Below, in pieces: positions 1 to 8,815 of a stretch of DNA of 64,000 nt. Location of the stretch: contig CANQQD010000005.1 of the NCBI GenBank assembly GCA_947625865.1, positions 1 to 64,000 of the forward strand, in the 5' to 3' direction. The DNA comes from an uncultured Clostridia bacterium (GTDB lineage: Bacteria; Bacillota; Clostridia; Christensenellales; Borkfalkiaceae). The notes under the pieces were generated by a model, which saw only the letters and a list, made by a program, of their open reading frames with translations, had not been told where the DNA came from and did not search any database. Numbering within the stretch: the stretch's first letter is position 1; every line of letters begins with the position of its first letter. A program made the translations under genes and the position numbers.

Positions 1-64
1 ACACGATTCGAACATGCAACCGACGGTTTTGGAGACCGCGACTCTACCGTTGAGCTACTCCCCT
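1..64 (-). tRNA. tRNA-Trp(CCA), 3' end truncated by the window edge
   Basis: Reverse complement AGGGGAGTAGCTCAACGGTAGAGTCGCGGTCTCCAAAACCGTCGGTTGCATGTTCGAATCGTGT; anticodon loop CTCCAAA gives CCA; D and T arms recognisable. Confidence 0.9.
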
Positions 65-132
65 AAGCTTTTCAACGTTTAAATTATATAATAACATTTT
101 TTATTAGTCAACTGTTTTTGGAGGCTAAATTT

Positions 133-942
133 ATGAAGAAAAAATTTAAGCTCGGCGTAATCGGGTGTGGGTTTATGGGCTCGGCGCTTGTTAAAGGCGT
201 GGTTTTATCCGATTTTTTAAGCCCTAAAAAAGTTATCGTCAGCGATTTGGTTGAGGCGAATCTTGATTCTGTTGCGGATACAGGCGTGTACACCTGTAAC
301 AGTAACCGCTTTGTGGCTGAAAACAGCGAGTATTTGGTTTTGGCTGTCAAGCCGCAGCATTTTGAAAATGTTGTAAAGAGTTTGGGAGGCTACAAGCCCG
401 AAAACGTTATTTCTGTAATGGCAGGCATAAGCAAGCTTTTCATAAAGAAAAAATTCGGCTCGGACAAAATAAGGGTTGCAATATGTATGCCCAATTTGCC
501 CTGTTCTATCGGCAGCGGAGCTATCGCGAGCGATATGTCCGATTATGACGGAAATACGGATGATTCGGACTTTATTTTTAATGTTTTTGACTCCGTAGGC
601 ATGGTTTTGAGCATAGACGAAAGCAATATGGACGCTGTTACCGGCATAAGCGTCAGCGGGCCTGCATATGCGTTTATGCTTATCGACGCCATGATCGACG
701 CGGGGATAAAGCACGGGCTTTCGAAGGACGCCGCAAAGGCGCTTGCCGTTCAGACCGTTTTGGGCGCTGCCGAAATGGTGCAGCGCGACGAGCGCTCCGT
801 TCCCGACCTTATTATGCAGGCGTGCGGCAAGGGCGGTGTTGCGTTAGAAGCGGTCAAGGTTTTGGAAGAGAATAATTTCCGCGGTACTGTTTATCAGGCG
901 ATCGCGGCATGTGTAAATAAGTCAAGAGAGCTATCCGAATAA
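133..942 (+). CDS. proC: pyrroline-5-carboxylate reductase
   Basis: N-terminal Rossmann GVIGCGFMGSALVKG, C-terminal VSGPAYAFMLIDAM; ATG at 133 preceded by GGAGG (the track start at 118 is a TTG). Confidence 0.95.
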   Translation: MKKKFKLGVIGCGFMGSALVKGVVLSDFLSPKKVIVSDLVEANLDSVADTGVYTCNSNRFVAENSEYLVLAVKPQHFENVVKSLGGYKPENVISVMAGISKLFIKKKFGSDKIRVAICMPNLPCSIGSGAIASDMSDYDGNTDDSDFIFNVFDSVGMVLSIDESNMDAVTGISVSGPAYAFMLIDAMIDAGIKHGLSKDAAKALAVQTVLGAAEMVQRDERSVPDLIMQACGKGGVALEAVKVLEENNFRGTVYQAIAACVNKSRELSE

Positions 943-1385
943 TGAAAAAAGTAATTTTATATACCGACGGCGCTTGCTCGGGTAACCCCGGCGTGGGCGG
1001 CTGGGGGGCTGTTCTCATTTATAAAGGTGTTGAGAAGCGTATTTCCGGTTCCGAGGGCTCAACAACAAACAACAGAATGGAAATCACTGCGGTAATCGAG
1101 GGACTCAAGTGCCTTAAAGAAGTCTGCGAGGTGGAGGTTTACAGCGATTCTGCGTATCTTGTAAACGCTTTTGCAAACGGCTGGATAGACGAATGGCTCA
1201 AAAACGGTTTTAAAAAGACCGATAATAAGCCCGTGCTCAACGAGGATCTGTGGCGAGAGTTGGTAACCTACGCCGCGATTCATAAGGTATCGTTCAATAA
1301 GGTTCAGGGTCACGCAGATAATAAATATAATAACATATGCGATAAGTTGGCGACCGAAGCAGCCAAAAACTTTATGCCCGATTAA
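942..1385 (+). CDS. rnhA: ribonuclease HI
   Basis: YTDGACSGNPGVGGWGAVL, TTNNRMEITAVIEGL, YSDSAYLVNA, VQGHADNKYNN motifs. Confidence 0.95.
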   Translation: MKKVILYTDGACSGNPGVGGWGAVLIYKGVEKRISGSEGSTTNNRMEITAVIEGLKCLKEVCEVEVYSDSAYLVNAFANGWIDEWLKNGFKKTDNKPVLNEDLWRELVTYAAIHKVSFNKVQGHADNKYNNICDKLATEAAKNFMPD

Positions 1386-1421
1386 TAAATATTACAAAAT
1401 TAAATATAATAAATAGTGTTA

Positions 1422-2327
1422 ATGAAGCGTTTTGATGTTTTAAGGCACTGTATAAACGTATTGGCAGTTGTACTTTTTGGTGCGGTTGCCTTTCTTTTTA
1501 TTGCCTACGGTCTCGCATATAAAAATGTCGACTTCATAGAGGAATATTTCGATATTTTGTTTTGGTCGTCATTTGCGGTATGCACGGCGGCAGCGTTTGC
1601 GGGTATTCTTTTTTATATATTCAAAAAACAGGCGGCTTACAGGCTTACCGTTTGTCTTTTGGTTTTTGTGGACATATGTGCAGCCGTTTTTTTCTTTTTG
1701 TGCTCGGCTGATCTTTTGGGGACGATAAACAGTGTTGAAGCATTGAGGGAATATATAAGCAATGCAGGCAGTCTTGCCGCAATTATTTATATAAGTTTTT
1801 GTCTTTTGCAGGTTGTTTTGTTGCCCGTGCCCGGGTCGGTTGCCGTGGCCGTCGGCGTTGCGATGTTCGGACCATTGAAGTGCGCGCTGTTCAGCTTTAT
1901 CGGCATTTTGACGGGCTCGTTTATTGCATTCGGTATAGGCAGATGGATAGGGTATAAGGCAGTATGCTGGATCGTTGGTAAGGAGAGTCTCGACAAATGG
2001 CTTGAAAAGCTGAAGGGGAAGGACTATCTTATACTTTCTATAATGTTCCTTTTGCCGATGTTCCCGGACGACGTTTTATGCTTTGTTGCCGGGCTTTCCT
2101 CCATGACTTGGCGGTATTTCGTGGTAATGATACTTGTTACAAGGGCGATTTCGGTAATATCGACGTCATATTCCTTTGAGCTGATACCGTTTACAACGTG
2201 GTGGGGCGTCATGATCTGGATAATTCTTGCCGCACTTGTGGCGTTGTCATTCTGGCTGGTGATAAAATATTCCGATAAGATAGACCGCTTCATAAAATCC
2301 AAATTCAAATTGAAAAGAGGTGACTGA
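1422..2327 (+). CDS. TVP38/TMEM64 (VTT domain) family membrane protein
   Basis: Multi-TM protein with LPVPGSVAVAVGVAMFGPLKCALFSFIGILTGSFIAFGIGRWIG and LPMFPDDVLCFVAGLSSMTWRYF, typical of VTT proteins. Confidence 0.85.
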   Translation: MKRFDVLRHCINVLAVVLFGAVAFLFIAYGLAYKNVDFIEEYFDILFWSSFAVCTAAAFAGILFYIFKKQAAYRLTVCLLVFVDICAAVFFFLCSADLLGTINSVEALREYISNAGSLAAIIYISFCLLQVVLLPVPGSVAVAVGVAMFGPLKCALFSFIGILTGSFIAFGIGRWIGYKAVCWIVGKESLDKWLEKLKGKDYLILSIMFLLPMFPDDVLCFVAGLSSMTWRYFVVMILVTRAISVISTSYSFELIPFTTWWGVMIWIILAALVALSFWLVIKYSDKIDRFIKSKFKLKRGD

Positions 2328-2345
2328 AAAGTCATCTTTTTTGTT
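2312..2345 (+). terminator. intrinsic terminator after the VTT gene
   Basis: AAAAGAGGTGACTGAAAAGTCATCTTTTTT hairpin with T tract; the stop codon lies in the stem-loop. Confidence 0.6.
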
Positions 2346-2453
2346 TTAATTCAACAAAAAATTTTTCGTTTGAATTTTTATCAAATTAAGTTGATTTTGG
2401 CAAATAATATGGATAGAATGATATATGAGGAAATTTGTCATTCAGGAGAAATT

Positions 2454-3830
2454 ATGGATAAAATCAGCTTATTGCAGAAGCGTAAGCAAGACCTTTTAAA
2501 CGTGGGCAAGGATATCCGTAAAGATATTGGATCGCTCATTGATACGGACAGCTTTGTTGAGCTTTCCGTATTCAGTTTTTCCAAAAACGAGTTCTATGGT
2601 GAAGAAGCGCAGGGAGAGGGTGTCGTTACCGGGTTTGCCACGATAAACGATTATCCTTTTTATATTGTCGCCCAAAATCCCGCAGTACTTTCGGGAGGAG
2701 TAAGCAAAGCCAACTGCGCTAAGATAGAAAAGTGCCTGAACCAGGCAGAAAAGGCTTCCACGCCTGTGATATGGCTTTTATCTTCCAACGGCGTTCAACT
2801 GGGCGAGGGCGTAAACGTTCTCGAAGGGCTTGCGTCTTTGATTTTAAAAAGCTCCCAGCTTAAGGGAAGCGTTCCCCAGTATTTAATCGTGAACGGTGAA
2901 GTTTACGGGCAGCTTTCCGTGCTTGCAGGGATATGCGATTTTACTTATTTTATTGACAAAAAGAGCGTTATTGCGGCAAACAGCCCACTTGTGATTTCTG
3001 CCGGGAACGGCGTGAATATTTCCAAACTCGACGTGGGCGGCGCGGGCGGACTGATAAATGCAAACCTTGCGACTTTTATTGTTAAAGATTTTGCCGAAAT
3101 CAAAAAGAGCATAGGCGAGATAACCGAAATACTTTCGGCGTCGGTAATCGATAGCGACGAGCTGAATGTAAGTATTGCCGAGCTTGATAAATCTGTCGAC
3201 CTTAAATCTATTTTTAAGGTATTCGATAAAGATACGGCAATTGAGCTCGGCGCAGGTTATGCTCCCGAAATAAAGTGTTGTCTTGGCAGAGTCGGCGGCA
3301 TCGCCGTTGCCGCTGTGATTTTTGAGTGCGGCGACGGAGTGGAGCTCAACGCACAAAATATCAGAAAGCTTAAGGATTTTGCGGAATTTGCCTCTTTCTA
3401 TGGACTCCCTTATGTAACTTTTGTGAACTCGCTCGGAATAAAAGCCGATCTTGCCACTAATAACAGCCTTGTTTTAAAGGAAATCGGCGAATATGTTTCT
3501 ATACTGGACTGCATAGACGCGGCAAAAATTTCTGTGGTTTACGGTAAAGCGATAGGGCTGGGCTATACTTTATTTGCGGCAAAATCCATGGGCTATGACT
3601 ATAGCTACGCCTTTGCAAACGCCAAAATCGCTTTGTTTGACAGCGTCCAGGGTGCGGAAATCGAGTATTCCGAGGATAAAAAGGCAGATAAGGCAAAACT
3701 TGCACAAAAGTATTCCGACGAAAATTCCGATCCTATCAATGCGGCAAAGGGCGGGTATATAGACAATATCATTCAGCCCTCGTTCATAAAACAATATTTA
3801 ATAGCTTCCCTGCAAATGCTGTTGAAGTGA
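2454..3830 (+). CDS. acyl-CoA carboxyltransferase-like protein (MmdA/PccB/AccDA-type fold), divergent active site
   Basis: Overall crotonase-like carboxyltransferase pattern (EGVVTGFATINDYPFYIVAQNP, VYGQLSVLAGICDFTYFI, GLPYVTFVNSLGI); ATG at 2454 preceded by CAGGAG. Confidence 0.7.
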   Translation: MDKISLLQKRKQDLLNVGKDIRKDIGSLIDTDSFVELSVFSFSKNEFYGEEAQGEGVVTGFATINDYPFYIVAQNPAVLSGGVSKANCAKIEKCLNQAEKASTPVIWLLSSNGVQLGEGVNVLEGLASLILKSSQLKGSVPQYLIVNGEVYGQLSVLAGICDFTYFIDKKSVIAANSPLVISAGNGVNISKLDVGGAGGLINANLATFIVKDFAEIKKSIGEITEILSASVIDSDELNVSIAELDKSVDLKSIFKVFDKDTAIELGAGYAPEIKCCLGRVGGIAVAAVIFECGDGVELNAQNIRKLKDFAEFASFYGLPYVTFVNSLGIKADLATNNSLVLKEIGEYVSILDCIDAAKISVVYGKAIGLGYTLFAAKSMGYDYSYAFANAKIALFDSVQGAEIEYSEDKKADKAKLAQKYSDENSDPINAAKGGYIDNIIQPSFIKQYLIASLQMLLK

Positions 3831-3837
3831 GGCGGAT

Positions 3838-4212
3838 ATGAACGGTCTGTTGCTCGATATTGTTCAGGATAAAAACGGAAGCTTTTATTTCAGCGATTTT
3901 CCCGAGGCGCTCATATATGCTTTGATAGGCTTTGCGATCGTCTTTGTGGGAATAGCTATAATAATCACCATAATTTGGCTCATTGGGTTGCTGATGCGTA
4001 AAACCGACAACCTCGCTTTCCTTTCAAAGATTGGGAAGAAAAAGGAAAGAGAAAAGGAAACTGTGGCCGAACAGCCTGAAAAAGCTGAAAATATAGCCGC
4101 CAATGAGGTTCCCGACGAGGTTAAAGCGGCGATAGTTGCTACGATTATGGCGTATTATGAGACTGAAAAGCCCCAGTGCGAATTTATAGTAAAGAGAATA
4201 AAGAGGATATAA
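3838..4212 (+). CDS. OadG-family sodium pump decarboxylase gamma subunit
   Basis: Single N-terminal TM (ALIGFAIVFVGIAIIITIIWLIGLL) followed by a charged tail ending in VAAI-type AAIVATIMAYYE; lies between CT and BCCP genes. Confidence 0.75.
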   Translation: MNGLLLDIVQDKNGSFYFSDFPEALIYALIGFAIVFVGIAIIITIIWLIGLLMRKTDNLAFLSKIGKKKEREKETVAEQPEKAENIAANEVPDEVKAAIVATIMAYYETEKPQCEFIVKRIKRI

Positions 4213-4222
4213 GGAGAACGAT

Positions 4223-4576
4223 ATGCGTAATTTTGTGGTTACGATAGACGGTAAAAGCTATCAGGTGGCAGTTGAAGAGGTGGGCGGAAATTCCGTGGAA
4301 GTAAAAGAAACAGTTCCGCTTAAGCAGGCGGCAGAGGCGCCGGTTAAAGCTGTGAGCCCTGCAAGCGGCGAAAAAATATTGTCTCCATTTCCCGGGCTGA
4401 TTAAAAACATTCTTGTCGCCGACGGCGCCGAGGTCAAAAAGGATCAACCGATAATAGTGCTTGAGGCTATGAAAATGGACAATGAAATTACTGCGCCCTG
4501 CGACGGGAAAATTACCGTGTGCGTGGCAAAGGGCGCTAACGTTGAAACCAACGCGTTACTTGCAACAATAGGCTGA
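4223..4576 (+). CDS. biotin carboxyl carrier protein (biotinyl domain protein)
   Basis: VLEAMKMDNEITAPCDG biotinylation motif. Confidence 0.92.
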   Translation: MRNFVVTIDGKSYQVAVEEVGGNSVEVKETVPLKQAAEAPVKAVSPASGEKILSPFPGLIKNILVADGAEVKKDQPIIVLEAMKMDNEITAPCDGKITVCVAKGANVETNALLATIG

Positions 4577-4587
4577 GCGGAGGATCT

Positions 4588-6090
4588 ATGAGTTTACTTG
4601 AAGTAAACTTTGGCGGGATATTCGGCGGATTGTACGAGCAAATGGGCTTCGTGCAGGGAAGCTGGCAGAACTACGTCATGCTTTTGATTTCGTTTATCCT
4701 GATGTATCTCGCCATAGTAAAAAAATTCGAGCCCATGCTGCTTTTACCGATAGCGTTCGGAATGTTTCTTATAAATATTCCCGGCGCAGAGCATGTGCTT
4801 TGGGGTGATCCGACGCCGGTGACCGACTATAAACTGGGCGTAAACGGCGCGGTTGAGTACGCAGCCGCATACACCGATGGGACTCCCGACAAATTCATTT
4901 ATATAAGGGACGGCTTTTTAAATAACGGCACAGTCACTTATTACAGCTCTTTTGAGAATCTTGTTGCCAATATAACAAGCGAAATGTCGTTTGACGATTT
5001 TCAGCTTCTGTGGACTAAATACGGTTTTATTTCAGGAACCGTAACCGAAACGGGTACAATATTCAGCGACGCACTGATAATGGATACGTCATACGCAGCC
5101 GTTGCCGAGGAGACGCGCGGACTTTTATGGTATCTGTATTTCGGCGTCGATAAGGTCATTTATCCGCCACTGATATTCCTCGGGATAGGCGCAATGACCG
5201 ACTTCGGTCCGCTTATCGCAAATCCCAAGAGCATGCTGATAGGCGCGGGAGCGCAGCTCGGGATATTTGTTGCGTTTATTCTGGCGATCGCTTTCGGCTT
5301 TTCCGTTGCCGCTGCGGCGTCGATTGCAATAATAGGCGGGGCAGACGGACCGACGGCAATTCTCGTCACGACAAAATTATCGTCCGATCTGCTTCCGATG
5401 ATTGCCATAGCGGCGTATTCGTACATGGCGTTGATACCTATTATACAAAAGCCGCTGATGAAATTGCTTACCACAAAAAAGGAGAGAATGATAAGAATGA
5501 AGCCTCTCCGTCAGGTCAGCAAAATCGAAAAAATTCTGTTCCCCATAGTTGTTACTTTGGTAATGGGCATAATTTTGCCCGATTCAATTGCACTTTTGGG
5601 CATGCTGATGCTCGGCAATCTTTTAAAAGAATCCGGCGTGGTAGACAGACTTTCAACTCAGGCGCAGAACGGCTTGATGAATACTATTACGATATTCCTC
5701 GGAATTTCGGTCGGCTGCAAGGCGAAGGGCGAACTGTTCTTGCAGCTACAGACGCTTGAAATTATAGGGATCGGTTTGTTTGCATTTATAATGGGAACGA
5801 TAGGCGGACTGCTCGTTGCAAAAATCATGTGCAAGGTTACAAAGGGTCAGATAAATCCGCTCATCGGTTCGGCAGGCGTGTCTGCAGTTCCCATGGCGGC
5901 GCGCATTTCCGAAGACGTGGGGCGGCAATATGATCCGCAGAATCATTTGTTGATGCACGCCATGGGACCTAATGTGGCGGGAGTCATAGGTTCGGCTATC
6001 GCGGCAGGCGTACTTTTGGCATGCTTCGGCGGTTATTTTGACGGGCAGGCAGTGCAGGCAGCCGTGCAGTCGGCTACTTCGATAATATAA
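4588..6090 (+). CDS. Na+-translocating decarboxylase beta subunit (OadB/MmdB/GcdB family)
   Basis: PPLIFLGIGAMTDFGPLIANPKSMLIGAGAQLGIF, IIGGADGPTAILVTTKLSSDLL, NPLIGSAGVSAVPMAARISEDVGRQYDPQNHLLMHAMGPNVAGVIGSAIAAG. Confidence 0.95.
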   Translation: MSLLEVNFGGIFGGLYEQMGFVQGSWQNYVMLLISFILMYLAIVKKFEPMLLLPIAFGMFLINIPGAEHVLWGDPTPVTDYKLGVNGAVEYAAAYTDGTPDKFIYIRDGFLNNGTVTYYSSFENLVANITSEMSFDDFQLLWTKYGFISGTVTETGTIFSDALIMDTSYAAVAEETRGLLWYLYFGVDKVIYPPLIFLGIGAMTDFGPLIANPKSMLIGAGAQLGIFVAFILAIAFGFSVAAAASIAIIGGADGPTAILVTTKLSSDLLPMIAIAAYSYMALIPIIQKPLMKLLTTKKERMIRMKPLRQVSKIEKILFPIVVTLVMGIILPDSIALLGMLMLGNLLKESGVVDRLSTQAQNGLMNTITIFLGISVGCKAKGELFLQLQTLEIIGIGLFAFIMGTIGGLLVAKIMCKVTKGQINPLIGSAGVSAVPMAARISEDVGRQYDPQNHLLMHAMGPNVAGVIGSAIAAGVLLACFGGYFDGQAVQAAVQSATSII

Positions 6091-6112
6091 CGTAAATCAA
6101 CGGTGAATTATA

Positions 6113-7540
6113 ATGGAAGGTAAAAAGGTTTTAATTACAGACACGATTCTCCGCGACGCGCACCAATCGCATGCCGCAACAAGAATGAAATTCGAAGAGA
6201 TGGAGCCCATGCTGCCTTTGCTCGACGATATCGGGTATTATTCGCTTGAGGCATGGGGCGGGGCGACATTCGATTCCTGCTTAAGATTTTTGAACGAGGA
6301 TCCGTGGGAAAGGCTCAGAAATCTAAAAAAATATTTAAAAAAGACGCCGATACAGATGCTTCTGCGTGGACAGAATCTTTTGGGATACAGACACTATGCC
6401 GACGATGTCGTTGAAAAGTTTGTTGAAAAATCTATTGAAAACGGCATAGGCGTAATAAGGTTGTTCGATGCGCTGAACGATCCGAGAAATCTCGAGGCGT
6501 CCGTAAACGCTATTAAAAAGTACGGCCAAGGCGGTAAATGCGTATGCGAATGTGCGATATCATATACAACCAGTCCCGTGCATACAACCGAATATTTTGT
6601 CAAGCTTGCGAAGCAGTTTGAGGACATGGGTGCGGATAATATCTGCATAAAGGATATGGCGAATTTGCTGTTGCCCTTTACCGCATACGAGCTTGTTAAA
6701 GAACTTAAAGCCGAGCTTCGTCCCGAAACCAAAGTGCATTTGCATACCCACAATACAACCGGTACAGGCGATATGATCAACCTAATGGCGATACAGGCGG
6801 GAGCAGATATTGTAGACTGTGCGCTGTCGCCTCTCGGAAACGGCACCTCAAACCCCGCAACCGAGCCGCTTGTGGCTGCGCTTAAGGATACGCCCTACGA
6901 TACAGGCATAGACATTCAGAAACTGTTGCCCGCGGTAAATCACTTTAAAAAGGTTGCCGCAAGACTTGAAAAGGACGGGTTCCTGAATCCCAAGGTTCGC
7001 TCGATAGATATAAATACTTTATTATATCAGGTACCCGGCGGAATGTTGTCTAACCTTATGAACCAACTCAAGCAGGCGGGAAAAGAGGATAAACTTTTGG
7101 ATTGTCTTGCCGAGGTTCCCGTCGTAAGAAAGGACTGCGGTTACCCGCCTCTTGTAACGCCTACAAGCCAGATAGTGGGCACCCAAGCCGTTTGGAACGT
7201 GCTTTTAGGCAGATATAAAACAATTACAGCTCAATTCAAGGATTTGATTTTGGGCAAATACGGTGCGCTTCTGGGAGCTGAAAATAAAGAGCTTGTCCGT
7301 CAGTGCACCGAACACGGCGAAGAAATGGTCACCTGCCGTCCGGCTGATTTATTGAAAGATGAATTTGACGAACTTACGGCAAAGGTAAAGGAATTGGGCT
7401 TCTATGAGCAGGAGGAAGATGTATTGTCCTACGCCCTGTTCCCCGAGGTCGCGTCTAATTTCTTTAAGTGGCGAAAAGCGAAGGAAACGGGCGTTGATAC
7501 CGATATGGCGCACAACCCCGATAGAGTTTATCCTGTATAA
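6113..7540 (+). CDS. oadA: oxaloacetate decarboxylase alpha subunit / pyruvate carboxylase subunit B carboxyltransferase (no fused biotinyl domain)
   Basis: ITDTILRDAHQSHAATRM, LRGQNLLGYRHYADD, IKDMANLLLPFTAYELVK, VHLHTHNTTGTG, VPGGMLSNL. Confidence 0.9.
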   Translation: MEGKKVLITDTILRDAHQSHAATRMKFEEMEPMLPLLDDIGYYSLEAWGGATFDSCLRFLNEDPWERLRNLKKYLKKTPIQMLLRGQNLLGYRHYADDVVEKFVEKSIENGIGVIRLFDALNDPRNLEASVNAIKKYGQGGKCVCECAISYTTSPVHTTEYFVKLAKQFEDMGADNICIKDMANLLLPFTAYELVKELKAELRPETKVHLHTHNTTGTGDMINLMAIQAGADIVDCALSPLGNGTSNPATEPLVAALKDTPYDTGIDIQKLLPAVNHFKKVAARLEKDGFLNPKVRSIDINTLLYQVPGGMLSNLMNQLKQAGKEDKLLDCLAEVPVVRKDCGYPPLVTPTSQIVGTQAVWNVLLGRYKTITAQFKDLILGKYGALLGAENKELVRQCTEHGEEMVTCRPADLLKDEFDELTAKVKELGFYEQEEDVLSYALFPEVASNFFKWRKAKETGVDTDMAHNPDRVYPV

Positions 7541-7547
7541 ATCGTTA

Positions 7548-7571
7548 ACGGCGTGAAATCACTCACGCCGT
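7548..7571 (+). other. intergenic inverted repeat (9-bp stem), possible weak terminator or processing hairpin
   Basis: ACGGCGTGA-AATCAC-TCACGCCGT; only a short T-rich stretch follows. Confidence 0.4.
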
Positions 7572-7583
7572 AAGGTTTTGTTT

Positions 7584-8810
7584 ATGAAAAATGTAGCTGT
7601 AATCGGCGCAGGCGCCTCGGGACTTATGGCGGCTTACGCCGCAGCTAAAAACGGCAACAAGGTTACCGTTTTTGAAAAAAACGAGAAATGCGGCAAAAAG
7701 ATTTATATTACCGGCAAGGGGAGATGCAATGTTACGCACGATTGCGACGAGCAGGAATTTTTGCAGAACGTTGTGTCCAACCCTAAATTTTTGACGGGTG
7801 CGATTTATGCCTTATCGCCTGCCGCCACAGTGCGATTTTTCGAAGACGGCGGTTTAAAGCTGAAGGTAGAGCGTGGTGCGAGGATTTTCCCCGTTTCCGA
7901 TAAAGCCAGCGACATTACAAAATGCCTCGAAAATTATTGTATAAATGCGGGCGTAGCCTTTAAATTTAACGAACAAACTGTCAAAATCGAAGTTTTACAA
8001 AGTACTCTGTCACACATAATTACTGATAAGGGTAGGTATAAGTTCGATTGCGCGATAGTTTGTACAGGCGGGATTAGCTATCCCTTGACTGGATCGACCG
8101 GTGACGGATATGGATTTGCAGAAGCGGTCGGACATAAAATTATACCGCTGAAGCAGGGGCTTTGCGGACTCAATTTAAAGGGGTCTTTCTACAAAAGTTT
8201 GCAGGGACTTTCACTGAAAAATGTTGCGCTTGACGTGCTGTTTCAGAATAAATCAATAAAGCGGTTTTTCGGTGAGATGCTGTTTACGCATTATGGCGTT
8301 TCGGGTCCGATGGTTTTATCGGCGTCAAGCCTTATCAACAGGCTTGACTTGTCCGAGGTAAGACTTGTAGCCGATTTGAAACCCGCGCTTACGCCGGAAC
8401 AACTCGACAGGCGCATATTAAGAGATTTCGGACAGTTCAAAAATAAAGCGATATCCAATGTGCTGAAAGAACTGCTGCCGGCGGCTTTGATACCGGAAAT
8501 ATTAAAAAGGAGCGTGTTAGACGGCGATAAGCGCGTCAATTCGGTTACCAAAGCCGAACGTCAGGCGTTATTGACAAGTATCAAGAATTTTGATATGCTT
8601 GTTTCGTCTTTGCGCGGCTTTGACGAGGCGATAATTACCTGCGGCGGCGTTGATGTTAAAGAGATTGATCCCAAAACAATGGAAAGTAAACTTGTCAAAG
8701 GCTTGTTTTTTTGCGGCGAAGTGCTCGATTTGGATGCTTTTACTGGCGGTTTTAATCTGCAGATCGCGTTTTCAACAGGTTTTGTGGCAGGAAATTCTAT
8801 AAAGGAATAA
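7584..8810 (+). CDS. NAD(P)/FAD-dependent oxidoreductase (BaiN/HI0933 family)
   Basis: VAVIGAGASGLMAAYAAAKNGNKVTVFEKNEKCGKKIYITGKGRCNVTH and C-terminal GLFFCGEVLDLDAFTGGFNLQIAFSTGFVAG. Confidence 0.92.
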   Translation: MKNVAVIGAGASGLMAAYAAAKNGNKVTVFEKNEKCGKKIYITGKGRCNVTHDCDEQEFLQNVVSNPKFLTGAIYALSPAATVRFFEDGGLKLKVERGARIFPVSDKASDITKCLENYCINAGVAFKFNEQTVKIEVLQSTLSHIITDKGRYKFDCAIVCTGGISYPLTGSTGDGYGFAEAVGHKIIPLKQGLCGLNLKGSFYKSLQGLSLKNVALDVLFQNKSIKRFFGEMLFTHYGVSGPMVLSASSLINRLDLSEVRLVADLKPALTPEQLDRRILRDFGQFKNKAISNVLKELLPAALIPEILKRSVLDGDKRVNSVTKAERQALLTSIKNFDMLVSSLRGFDEAIITCGGVDVKEIDPKTMESKLVKGLFFCGEVLDLDAFTGGFNLQIAFSTGFVAGNSIKE

Positions 8811-8815
8811 ATGAA

